A stretch of DNA of 64,000 bases, taken from Nematopogon swammerdamellus (Eukaryota; Arthropoda; Insecta; Lepidoptera; Adelidae). The stretch covers positions 18,709,596 through 18,773,595 of the forward strand of contig OX336343.1 of the NCBI GenBank assembly GCA_946902875.1, in the 5' to 3' direction. Shown piece by piece: positions 23,142-32,631 of the stretch (positions within the stretch are counted from its first letter, which is position 1; every line of letters begins with the position of its first letter). The position numbers were made by a program, and so were the translations under genes. A model generated the notes under the pieces. That model made no database searches. It worked only from the letters and a program-made list of their open reading frames with translations, and was not told the origin of the DNA.

Positions 23142-24424
23142 TTAACACGTTGAACGCCATACGACCCACCGGTGGGCCTAGCGTACTTTTCGGTTCGGGC
23201 CAAGCCAAACTCATTATATCCGTAATTTTCATCAACTTGAGATTTTCATCACAAAGTTTATAAAATGCGGTAATTTGTAAGGAAAATAAAAATTTGCGAC
23301 TTTTACCGTCTAATTTTCGAGATATAGCAGAAGGCTCACGGGTGGATCGTGTGGCCTCCTATGAAGGATTTGTATTTTTCTGTTGGCTGGGGCCGCGGGG
23401 TCACGCCGCGGCCCACCCGTTGCGCGCGCGCCGCGGACGCAGCGATCAATCCCGGTCCGGCTGCGTCGACAATTGAGGATGTTTTACGCTTTTCTCGCCA
23501 AAAATGATTATTTTGAAGATTTCGAGTTAACACAAGAAGCGCTAACGCAGTTAGAAAACATCGAGATAGATCTTCTGAACCGTAGTTTCGGAATAGATTC
23601 TATGAAGACGTAGTTCAACCAACGAAAAGAAGATGCTGTCGAATTCTTTTGTCGGAGAGTGAGGATAGCGACTATGAAATGCATATAGAAAGACGGAAGA
23701 GAATGAAACACACTCTGGAAAGGAAAGAGGGATTGGCCAGAAAAGTGAGAAGAACATGTCACCAATGTTATGCAAAGAACGTACCAATAATGGGTAGCAA
23801 ACAGGCTAAAACCAAGTCGAAAAAAGTATCCACTTATTGCCAAAGCAGCCCAACTAAACCATTCCTTTGTTTGCCTTGTTTTAACATGACTCACGGATAA
23901 TTCTTTATTGTTTATGGTTAAACCCTTTGAAGAAGTGTGATAATGTTGTGATTGTTCAATTTCATAAATATTTTGTTTTGTTCAATTTCATAAATTATTT
24001 TCGTAATAAATAATGTCTTCTTATTTGGCAATGAAGAAAATTTTATGTTCATTTTTATTTTGACGAATATTTTCTTATTATTTTCTGGTTTTATTAATTC
24101 TATTAATACAAATATTATTTTCTACCTTATCGTTAAGAGCAGCCCTAGCATCGTTACAATTAACTTAATAAAAAACTACAAGTTTCTATTGGATTTGAAA
24201 ACCACGCCGTCCGCTTCGACTACAAGGCCATGCGGCTCACTTCCATATTGGCTTTGTAGCTGCGCTCTGTGGCTTGTAGGAAGCGTTTACGTAGGCCCTC
24301 TCACGCGGCTCACCGGTGACCCCCATGCCCTGAATGGTTCAGTAAGGAAAGGCTCACCGGTGAGCGGTGAGCCCCGTGGCCCAAACGGAAATACTGGATT
24401 TTTCATGTGGCGTTGAACGTGTAA
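23142..24424 (+). mobile_element. piggyBac-like element, internally deleted
   Basis: The left end is TTAA (23142-23145) followed by CACGTTGAACGCCAT. The right end, in reverse complement, reads CACGTTCAACGCCACAT up to 24421, followed by TAA, a likely decayed TTAA. TTAA targets and short terminal repeats of this type are characteristic of the piggyBac superfamily. Subterminal CACCGGTG/CACCGGTGAG words occur near both ends. Inside are only an N-terminal piece and the C-terminal Cys-rich domain of a transposase; the catalytic DDE region is absent. It lies in, or at the edge of, P repeat copy 1. Confidence 0.75.
23480..23900 (+). pseudogene. piggyBac transposase remnant: N-terminus fused to C-terminal Cys-rich domain
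   Basis: piggyBac transposases cut and paste DNA at TTAA using a DDE nuclease domain and bind their ends with a C-terminal zinc-binding domain. Here the first frame (about 23480-23612) encodes an acidic N-terminal stretch (DYFEDFELTQEALTQLENIE). After a one-base shift near 23590-23600 the frame continues through VVQPTKRRC and LSESEDSDYE into a basic region and then CHQCYAKN, YCQ and LCLPCF, ending THG-stop at 23900. The Cys pattern C..C...C...C..C with a final His fits the C-terminal domain. Several hundred residues in between, including all catalytic Asp residues, are missing. It makes no active enzyme. Confidence 0.7.
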
Positions 24425-24690
24425 GATTGTAATTTCCTGTTTGCGGTTTTACTCCGGTCCAAAGAATTTACAAACTCTTTGGTTGTACTTGGGTTGTACC
24501 TAGCTCCGCTTATTTGTTGTTATATCCGCTATAGTAACACATATTCTGTGAAAATTTCAACGGGCTTCCTATTACGGTTCAAGAGATACAGCCCTCGGAT
24601 AGACAAACGGACGGACGGACAGACAGACTGCGGAGGCTTAGTAATAGGCTTCCGTACAGGGATACGGAAACCTAAAAATAAGGGGTGAAA
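24425..24690 (+). repeat. Lepidopteran 'GGTACGGAAACC' repeat, 3' part
   Basis: Contains the shared series 'GTAACACATATTCTGTGAAA', 'TTACGGTTCAAGAGATACAG', a (GGAC)n/(GACA)n tract, 'GGCTTAGTAATAGGCTTCCG' and 'GATACGGAAACCTAAAAATA'. The same order occurs at 39411-39900 and 52503-53195, and on the minus strand at 58995-59145. It is a dispersed non-coding element; I do not assign a class. Confidence 0.7.
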
Positions 24691-24875
24691 TAGGGGTGAA
24701 AGTTTTTGTATGGGGAATCCATGATTTCTCTAGGTAAGGATATGAAAATTTATTATCTAGGCTTTTGGCACAGATTACTCAATAGTTACTGCTTTTGGTA
24801 AGAAATAATGAATAATGGTCAGGAAGAGGAAGGGGGAGAGAAAAGAAGGGGGAGTGGGTGGGAGGTACGTTTGTC

Positions 24876-25199
24876 AGCCTGGGTAGCTCAGTGGTGCAGG
24901 CAACCCTGGGCGCGGTCAACACTTGGATGGGTGACCGCTCGACCATTTGAGGCTGACCGTGGTTCGGATTCCACGTAAAACTGTAGCACCCTTCCCTTCT
25001 TACCTTACTAGGGTTGGTACCACCGCACTGAATAAAACGTATGTCGAAACGGCTATGTAAATCAAAGAGATTTGATGTAAATAGTTTTTTCGTTTTTTTT
25101 CGTCCAGTTCAGTATAGCCGGCACGACATGTCCGACATCACGGATGTTGTAGGTGATGTATCCAACCATGTCAGTTTCCATAAAAAAAAGAAGAAGAGG
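24876..25199 (+). mobile_element. SINE with tRNA-like and 5S rRNA-like promoter parts, copy 1
   Basis: A short retroposon. The 5' part has a tRNA-type A box TAGCTCAGTGG (24884-24894), then a 5S-rRNA-like block (24901-24939) containing CTGGGCGCGGT and ACTTGGATGGGTGACCGC, then a tRNA-type B box GGTTCGGATTCC (24961-24972). The body continues with 'GGTTGGTACCACCGCACTGA' and 'ACGGCTATGTAAAT', and the 3' end with 'ATCACGGATGTTGTAGG' and a poly(A) end at about 25191. From about 25010 the sequence matches the longer retroposon copies at 26198-26527, 48214-48538 and 55641-55938. RNA polymerase III transcription is inferred from the boxes. Confidence 0.75.
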
Positions 25200-25562
25200 A
25201 GGAGAGGTATGGAGGGAGGAAGGGTTAGTGAATGAGGGTAGGTGTGGGGGAGGGAGGTAGTAGAGGGAACGAGGAGGAATGGATATCGAGGGAGTGAGAG
25301 GTTGAAAGGGGGAAGGGGCGGGGTAAGAGGGGGTTGCGGACAGGATGAGGGGTAGTAGGGGAGGAATGAAATGCGAGGGTGATGGGAAGGAGGGGTGACA
25401 TGAGGGGAGGAAGGGAAGTAGGGAGAGAGGGAGGGAATGGGCGAAAGGGAAGGTGGCAAAGAGGGGGTCCGTGAAGGGTGAGGGGAAGGAGGGGAGGAAG
25501 GCGGGATCGAGGAGAGAAGACCGGGAGAGAGGTGAGTGAGAGATGGGCGAGGAAGGAATCCC
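25200..25562 (+). repeat. Purine-rich, C-poor tract
   Basis: About 360 bp made almost only of G and A with scattered T (GGAGG, GAGGGG, GGAAGG words), starting directly from the SINE poly(A) end. It gives Pro/Ser-rich minus-strand frames (25109-25617) that are not genes. It looks like an expanded simple-sequence tail. Confidence 0.8.
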
Positions 25563-26197
25563 TTCCTTCCTCCCGAAAAAGATAGAGAATATAAGAGAAG
25601 CGATGGTTTATTATCAATTTTGCATTTAAATCAGATTTACTATTTTTTTATTTTATTCGTTGTCGTGTCGTCGTCGGTAAAATCTACAATTTTACAATTT
25701 TATATAAAATATCATTGACTTATATATTCTGTAAAGCTTATCACAAATACATTAAACCCACCCTCTTTTAATCTCTTTGGTATAACACCACCAGCAGCAT
25801 CGTAGATGGAAAAAATAGCCCTGGACTCAACTTTTTTTAATTCGGTGCCTGGACTCCCTACTTCATACTCAAAGACATTTTGTTCATACTTCAACTATTA
25901 CTAAAACGAGACACCGCGATTATGGTAGTGTGCGTATCGCGTGAATACAGAACCGACCGTCTCAAGAGATCGCATCGATATTGTGTCATCCTTTTTCCAC
26001 GCGCAGTAACCCGTATCGCTTGCCTGCACGCTCCACGCAAACATTTGCGTGTTCCAAAACAAGCGAACGTCGCGCGTCGATCGATAAATTACCGCAACGG
26101 CTAAAAACTATGGAGGTGGCTTTTTACTTTCGAGCGACTGTAAGGAGAAAGGAAGTATTGTGATCGTCCAAAATGTCGAAGTTGAGAATGCGACTGA
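25563..26197. other. Unassigned sequence
   Basis: I see no recognisable element or gene. Short frames at 25880-26163 lack motifs. Confidence 0.4.
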
Positions 26198-26527
26198 TTT
26201 TTTTTTTTTTTATTGAAACTGACACGGTTGGCTACATCACCTACAACATCCGTGATGTCAGCCCATAACACCGGGTGAACTTGGTGCCACGTCAGTGCTT
26301 CCCTTCGGTCGTGCCGACTACACTGAACTGGACGGAAAACACAAACTATTTACATAGCCGTTTGGACCGACCTTTCATTCAGTGCGGTGGTACCAACCCG
26401 GGCGGGTTAAACCCTACCACCTAGTAATATAAGAAGGGGGTCATATCCCTTAGTCGCCTTTTACGACATACACGGGGAGAGATGCAGTGGGGCTATTCTT
26501 TTAAAGTACCGGCCCCACACAGTACAG
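26198..26527 (-). mobile_element. Retroposon 3' end, 'GTCGCCTTTTA' family
   Basis: On the minus strand it runs from GTGGGGCCGGTACTTTAAAA through 'GTCGTAAAAGGCGACTAAGG' to the tail shared with the SINE and a poly(A) end (T-run at 26198-26212). No ORF is left. A closely matching copy is at 48214-48538 and a shorter one at 55641-55938; the first part alone recurs at 47383-47475. Confidence 0.75.
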
Positions 26528-26578
26528 ATTTGGGCTATATATCTGTCAACGATCCCAAAAAAGTGGTTTTGAGAAACA

Positions 26579-26581
<3 letters not shown>

Positions 26582-26609
<28 letters not shown>

Positions 26610-26610
26610 C
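26582..26610. repeat. (GT)n microsatellite
   Basis: About fourteen GT dinucleotides. Confidence 0.95.
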
Positions 26611-27695
26611 CGTCCAGCGACCTTGTGCCTAAACTGCTCAACCGATTTCGTTCAAAATTCGTATTTAGTAGTTTGAAATGATAATCTAGGGGTACCTTTT
26701 TTAGTTTTTTTTAATTAAAAAAAATAAGGGTAGCTGTCATACAAATTATTTCGTTGAGGTCGATTTTCTTATAAATGGCTAACGATTTTTATTATTATTA
26801 TTATATTTAATCCATCGTGTTTGTTTCCGTTTTCAAAGGTGGTGAGGTAAAAAAATATAATTTTAAAGAAGGTATCTCCACTTTATCCTAACCGCACGCG
26901 CGTATTTGAATTGCACGCAGGTTTGGTTGGTGGGTATTTGGCAAAGACATTAAACTCACCCTCTTGGTATTTGGCAACTAAAAATATAATAAGAAATAGG
27001 CATGCCATCTATAGACAAATAGGACAACTTAACTTTGGTCTGACATCTATGATGCAGAAGCGGCGAAATTATACATTTTATCCGCCAAGCTCACGGACTG
27101 ACAAAACATGAAAATATTTATTGGAAAAATTATGAAAACCTTAAAATACACTATTTTGAAATTTCTACTTAATATAAAATAATCTTTAAATTTAACTATG
27201 CTGTTCCCACTTAGCATCGTTCTATAATTAGCAGATTTAAAAATATAATAATTATTTAATTCAAATTCGATACTCCTGGCGCCATCTTAGGACATAATTG
27301 AAGACTAATTTCATGTTACCTTTAAAACATCGCTGACGGTACATCTGACTCCCCCTATAAAATCAATGGTACTAATGACACCATTACGAATTTACACAAG
27401 ATGGACACAGATGTAAAATTAAAATTACACTATACCTATCCTTACTCCAAATTGACATACAAATTAAGAACTATAATACTTACTTAACTATACAATTCTA
27501 AAAACTAAACAGGACAAATTCAAACATAGTGTACCTCCGTACGAATGAGTGAATATAACTTAACATAGAAGTTATTAGGGAAAAAATATTATATATTTGG
27601 GTGTGAGAAATAGAAAATGTATTTTTTTAAGTATAATGGACATTAAGTATAATTTAAGTGAATGTTACTTATATAAAAAAAATATCACCTCTATA
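26611..27695. other. Unassigned AT-rich sequence
   Basis: No ORF longer than 66 codons and no recognisable repeat end; short ATT runs at about 26788-26803. Confidence 0.4.
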
Positions 27696-27908
27696 CTCAT
27701 GGCAGTGGGCTGGGCACGTCACGTCACGTTGGAGTAACCGTGTCCTACACTGTCGCCCGTGGACAGGAAAACGGAGTGTCGAAAGAGAAGACCACCCGCC
27801 AAATGGGACGACATCAAATACGTCTGCGAAAGCATGGTTCCGTACCGCTGAAGACTGGGACGACTAGAGAGGCGTATGTCCAGCAGTGGACGCTAACAGA
27901 CTGACTCA
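27696..27908 (+). pseudogene. RTE-clade LINE, last part of ORF2 and 3' end
   Basis: The frame reads WQWAGHVT...NRVLHCRPWTGKRSVER, then KAWFRTAEDWDD and, after a stop, YVQQWTL, followed by TGAC words. 'W.WAGH....D.RW...VL.WRP..GKRSVGRP..RW.DD' followed by 'AYVQQW' is the C-terminus of RTE-type endonuclease/reverse transcriptase proteins common in butterflies and moths. Compared with 46480-46720 this copy has lost bases around the GRP motif, so the frame changes. It is 5'-truncated and dead. Confidence 0.8.
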
Positions 27909-27942
27909 TTTTAACGGATGAAACATATGTATGGAATACACT

Positions 27943-28175
27943 AGCCTCGGTAGCTCAGTGGTGCGGTCGGTCGACTGTTAACAACCCTGAGCGCAGTCAG
28001 TACTTGGATGGGTGGCCGCTCGAACGCTGGAGGCTGAAAGTGGTTCAGATTCCACGTTAAACTGTAGGTCCCTTCCCTTTTTACCTTACTAGGTGGTGTG
28101 GTTTATCCCGGCCGAGTTGGTACCACAGTACTGAACGAAACATCGGATGAAACGGCTATGTAAATAGGTAGGATA
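27943..28175 (+). mobile_element. tRNA/5S-like SINE, copy 2 (3'-truncated)
   Basis: Same layout as 24876-25199: A box TAGCTCAGTGG (27951-27961), 5S-like block with GTCAGTACTTGGATGGGT (27981-28020), B box GGTTCAGATTCC (28042-28053), then 'GTTGGTACCACAGTACTGAA' and 'ACGGCTATGTAAATA'. It ends there, lacking the last 110 bp or so of copy 1. It has an extra 15-20 bp between the A box and the 5S-like block. Confidence 0.75.
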
Positions 28176-30248
28176 GATAGGAGTATGTATAGGGTATTTG
28201 ACAAAATACTCCCATTAATTAATGTATCTTATAATAACTTAAACACCACGGTTGCAAGCAAGCGTCATTATAGAAATAACTGAAGATTTTGCAAAGCAAT
28301 GTGCAGTAGAGGCGGTTGCTGAGGCAGGACAGGTGCCTCCGGCGAACTGTGAAATTGTTCTTCCCGCGCCGAGCGACAACTCCTTCAATGCCTTTTATTC
28401 CGAGTCCGCATTGTGGAGTGCGGTTCCCCGGGCGACTCCTCCCTCCTGCCCGAGACGAAGACCTCGAGAGGCTTGCCGACCGTTCACCGCTCTTGTGCAG
28501 CGAGACTTTAATGTTACAGTTACACACATTACTGCCTCGGGCCAGTGACTCAATTCTATTTCTATACTTTAGTGCTTTTGCGTCCTTTTCGTCCTTCGAG
28601 CCAGATATTAACCTCTTGATGGCACTTGCTATCTTTTTTGTAAGTCGATATACATTTCTAGACAGCTAACAACGGAGTTGACTTCGACTCGATAACGTTA
28701 ATCAACGATGTCTATCTGCACGTCAAGAAGCTTGAAATGTTCACTATGCAACAAATATTTATAGGGACTGGTTTATGTAGGTCGCAAAGGTTATATATAA
28801 GTTAACATTGGGCCTAGATAAAGACACTGTTCTGCAAAGTTTACAGCCTACCCGCATCTCCGGCTGGCGGGCTTAACGTGGCAACAATGTTAAGCAGAAC
28901 ACGATAACCTCGGTGATTCTGCCGTGCGTGGGCTCAAGACTGTGGCATCGTAAAAAGAACCCTTCACCTGTGCCTCTATAGAAGCATTCTTCAGTGACGG
29001 ATCTGCCCTTACATCCACCGACAAATCTATTCAATCCGTCGAAATCCGACATTAAACCCGCACATCGAAAAATTCTAGCTAAAATTGCACCTTCCAGCAC
29101 CGCAATGAGCTAGCGCCTCGCGGAAAACGCGATCTTATACAGCAGCGTGTCGGCAGAGCTACATTGGAAATTGCTCGCAGCCCGTCGTCGTTTCGCGAAG
29201 ACGAGACTCATATTGCGATTTGAGTGTCACGCAGAAAGTGATTATCGGTATCTGCGCGAGGGGAAGTATACCGTAAGTCCTGGACGCAAGAGAGACATTA
29301 GCCCTTCATCCCTGGCGTCGGCGGGATGGTCTATTTTATGGGGACGGAACTCATAACGCGAGCGACGAGCGACGGGCCGCATGGTTGAACACGTGCGTTA
29401 TGGCAGTCGTAGCGTGTGGGCTCGGTTTTGTCTTATTCCTCGGAGCGTGGAGATACGGCGCGCCTCGCATACGGTAAGGGAACCTTGGTTGGGATCAGAC
29501 AATGGCCCTCTTAGTCTCCTCACGTACGTTCCGGTGAGATATTACACCTACACAGATTGTGGAAGATGCGGGCGCATTAGCTATCACGCCCGGTATTATA
29601 CTTGCCTCGAGGGCGAACATAAAATTTATGTAGATTAAACATCGAAGAGTTATCTACCTAAATCGAGAAAATGGTAAAATTTCATAATTTGCAAATTGCT
29701 GGGCTGGGATCAAAAGAGTTCATTATTAATTCTTTTCATTATTCGGTATTATCATGTTGAATTTGTATTGTCTTGTGCGCTCGCTTGCCGACACCGTGCT
29801 GAAATTTCTTTTTTTCGGGAACGCAACTCTCGATTCCAACTCTTTACATATTTTTGAATGAATGAATGTTAATGACTTACGTTATTTTCGGTAATCTTTG
29901 TCCAGTTCTTACCGATCGTATAGAGAGGAGAATATTTAAAATATTTTTCGCTGGAGTGTGGTCTAGAAAGATAAATATAAAATATAGCCCTTATGCAACT
30001 ATTAAAAGTTGATCCTGCATTGCGCAGTCAAAAGTTTTAAGATCAGAAATTTGAAAAGATAAAAAGTTAAAACATACAAAAACCCTTATAAAAACATTGT
30101 ATTGTGTAGAAAGACGTCCTATTCATATCCAGATTCATAATATGATTATTTATAGGTACTCGGCTTGCACTCGGTAACAATGGATGAACTACATATTGTA
30201 TGTATAGTAATCAGGGCACTGGTAGTGGAGAATGTCATAATCTATACA
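28176..30248. other. Unassigned sequence
   Basis: Two moderately GC-rich stretches (about 28310-28540 and 29100-29600) have overlapping open frames on both strands, with no motif or splice context that favours one. The rest is AT-rich. Confidence 0.4.
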
Positions 30249-31044
30249 TCTATACATATAATAAAATCGTAAAGGTAAGAAAGTCTGTACATTGAATATA
30301 TTCGGAAAAAAACTAACCAGGGTGGCTTAAAATGAGATACTGAACATTTTAGAACAGTTTTTAAAATTTTTGTTTGTTTGTTTGTTTGTCTGTACGCGCA
30401 TCACGCAAAAACCACCGAACGGAATTAGACGAAACTTTGTATAGTGGCAGTTTATATGCCGGGTTAACATAATACGTAAAAAAAAATAACAAAAATAAAA
30501 AAAAATTAAACAATAATAAAAACATTATTGCGCGTTTAAAATCACGTAGTCCAAAGTGCATAATTATATCTTGAGAACTGGCAGCAAATACAATTTGAAT
30601 AAAATATTCATTCGAAATTTAAAAATAAGTAGATACAACGAAAATGACAAGTTCTTCTTTTTTATAACTTGAACACAATAGTCTATGCATATCTATTCTT
30701 TATTCTTTCTATACATATAATAAAATCGTAAATGCAAAAATGTCTATTTGTACGCGCATCTCGCAAAAACCACTGAACGGAATTTGACGAAACTTTTTAT
30801 AGTGAAATTGTATATCCCGGATTAAATAATAATTAAAAAATATATTAAAAATCACGTAATCCAAAGTAATGGTAAAAAACAATTTTAAATGTCATGTTGA
30901 CAACGGAGAACTGTCATCTCGACGTGAGCTGGCCAGTGACAAATTGTTTGATAAATAAAAAAAATTATTGAAAGTCGAAGTTATGTCGCTGTCATTGGTG
31001 CAATAACGGCTTCGCTCGCGTGAAGTTCGTATTTCAAAAAAAGA

Positions 31045-31710
31045 AAGTAAGTAACTAAAGGCGGGCCCGAAGGCGGATCTGCGCTCACGTAAACGATATT
31101 CTTTCTCGATGAAAGTAACTATGGGCGAGGCCGCAGGCCGAGCTGCGTTCAGGAAAAAGCTAAACCATATTGAAGAAAGTAAATAACTAATGCGAGTCCG
31201 AAGGCCGAGCTACGTTCGGATAATTGAAAAACCATCTCGAAGAAAGCAAGTAACTAAGGGCGAGGCCGAAGGCCGAGCTGCGTTCAGGAAGAAGCTTACC
31301 ATCTTGAAGAAAGTAAGTAACTAAGGCGAGGCCGAAGGCCGTGCTCTATTCAGGAAGACCATAAACCATCTCGAAGAAAGCAAGTAACTAAGGGCGAGGC
31401 CGAAGGCCGAGCTGCGTTCAGGAAGAAGCTAAACCATCTTGAAGAAAGTAAGTAACTAAGGGCGAGGACGAAGGCCGTGCTCTATTTGGGAAGACCATAA
31501 ACCATCTCGAAGAAAGCAAGTAACTAAGGGCGAGGCCGTAGGCCGAGCTGCGTTCAGGAAAAAGGTAAAAATTTTTGAAGAAAGTAAGTAACTAAGGCGA
31601 GGCCGAAGGCCGAGCTACGTTCTGACAAATGATAAACCATCTCGAAGAAAGCAAGTAACTAAGGGCGAGGCCGAAGGCCGAGCTGCGTTCAGGAAGAAGC
31701 TAAACCATCT
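31045..31710 (+). repeat. Minisatellite array in copy B, forward
   Basis: About ten 60-70 bp units with the GGCCGAAGGCC core, as in copy A; unit number and internal gaps differ from copy A. Confidence 0.85.
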
Positions 31711-31858
31711 CGAATAAAGTTAATTAATATTAAGATTGAGTTAATTTAATTTAAATTTTATTATAAAGTCCACGCTTCTGACGGCAAATATACCGTGCAT
31801 CCTAGAACCTTGCGGTTATTCCCGGCTGGATGGCAAGAGGCCCGATGCTATCACGTTA

Positions 31859-32199
31859 GTGCCATGGACTATTTTCACATTGGCTCCAAGTCATGTTAGG
31901 ACATCTTCAAGAGCGGCTGGCGCGGCCGAGGCTGGGGCGGAGAGACTCAAACGCAACAAATATAGAAATATAATTCAAGATTTCGAATTTGTTGCGTTTG
32001 CGGTTGAAACCCTCGGTCCGTGAGCAGTGAAGCCAAAAGAGGCTTGGGCCTCTGCTGGTTGACGCAACTGGTGTCCCGCCATCAAGGGCTTATGTACTTC
32101 ATTCAAAGGGTAAGCCTTGCCATCCAGCGGGGTAATGCCGCAAGTGCTCTAAGAACATTTGAAAATGCCCGTTTTGATAGTTATTTTAATGTTTGTTAG
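31859..32199 (+). pseudogene. Captured retroelement ORF tail, longer copy
   Basis: From 31859 an open frame reads VPWTIFTLAPSHVRTSSRAA, then an Ala/Glu/Lys stretch, then FAVETLGP up to a TGA at 32021 that sits where a Trp is expected. After frame changes the next blocks are LVDATGVPPSRAYV (about 32057-32098) and YFIQRVSLAIQRGNAAS (about 32096-32146), ending at TAG near 32197-32199. The order 'LAPSH', 'VETLGPW', 'DATG', 'QR.S.AIQRGNAAS' matches, from memory, the C-terminal region of large RT-containing ORFs in some invertebrate retroelements. It is a passenger in the Helitron, broken by at least one stop and two frameshifts. Confidence 0.6.
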
Positions 32200-32329
32200 G
32201 TAGGTTTTAATTCTTTAGTTACTTTTTTATTTTTATGAAATAAATAGATTGAGTAAACGATATTATATTCTATCGAAGAAATGAAGTCTTTAAGGGCGAG
32301 GCCCGAAGGCGGAAGAGGGTTTTTGGTTT

Positions 32330-32590
32330 ACCTGAACGCAGCTCGGCCTTCGGCCTCGCACTTAGTTCCTTCCCTTCTTCCAGAAGGTTTATCGTCTTCC
32401 TGAACGCAGCTCGGCCTTCGGCCTCGCCCTTACTTACTTCCTTTATTTGAGAAAGGTTTATCGTTTACCTGAAAGCAGCTCGGCCTTCGGCCTCGCCCTT
32501 AGTTAGTTACTTTCTTTGAGAAGGTTTATCGATTACCTTAACGCAGCTCGGCCTTCGGCCTCGCCCTTAGTTACTTACATTCTTCTTTGG
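32330..32590 (-). repeat. Minisatellite array in copy B, inverted
   Basis: Four to five inverted units ('AGCTCGGCCTTCGGCCTCGC'), one or two more than in copy A. Confidence 0.85.
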
Positions 32591-32631
32591 AATACGAATT
32601 TCACGCGAGCGAAGCCGCGGGCAACAGCTAG

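Larger units (their letters stand above)
30249..32631 (+). mobile_element. Helitron copy B, full length (2383 bp), non-autonomous
   Basis: The 5' end is TCTATACATATAATAAAATC (30249), preceded by A; the 3' end is GCGGGCAACAGCTAG (ending 32631), followed by T. This is the A^T insertion pattern and TC...CTRR termini of Helitrons. A second 5' terminus with the same start lies at 30708, and the 0.45 kb after each start is related, so the 5' region is duplicated. Then come a shortened inverted 3' end (about 31006-31040), a forward minisatellite, a captured retroelement fragment, an inverted minisatellite and the 3' end. No Rep or helicase coding sequence. It matches copy A closely outside indels. 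Confidence 0.85.

Noticed and set aside
24901..24939. 5S rRNA gene or fragment on its own
   Set aside because: Only the internal control region is present, and it recurs in the same SINE context three times.
25109..25617. Two long Pro/Ser-rich minus frames
   Set aside because: They are the complement of a simple G/A-rich tract.
28219..28669. Three overlapping frames of about 100 codons
   Set aside because: Both strands are open; no recognisable motif or promoter or splice context.
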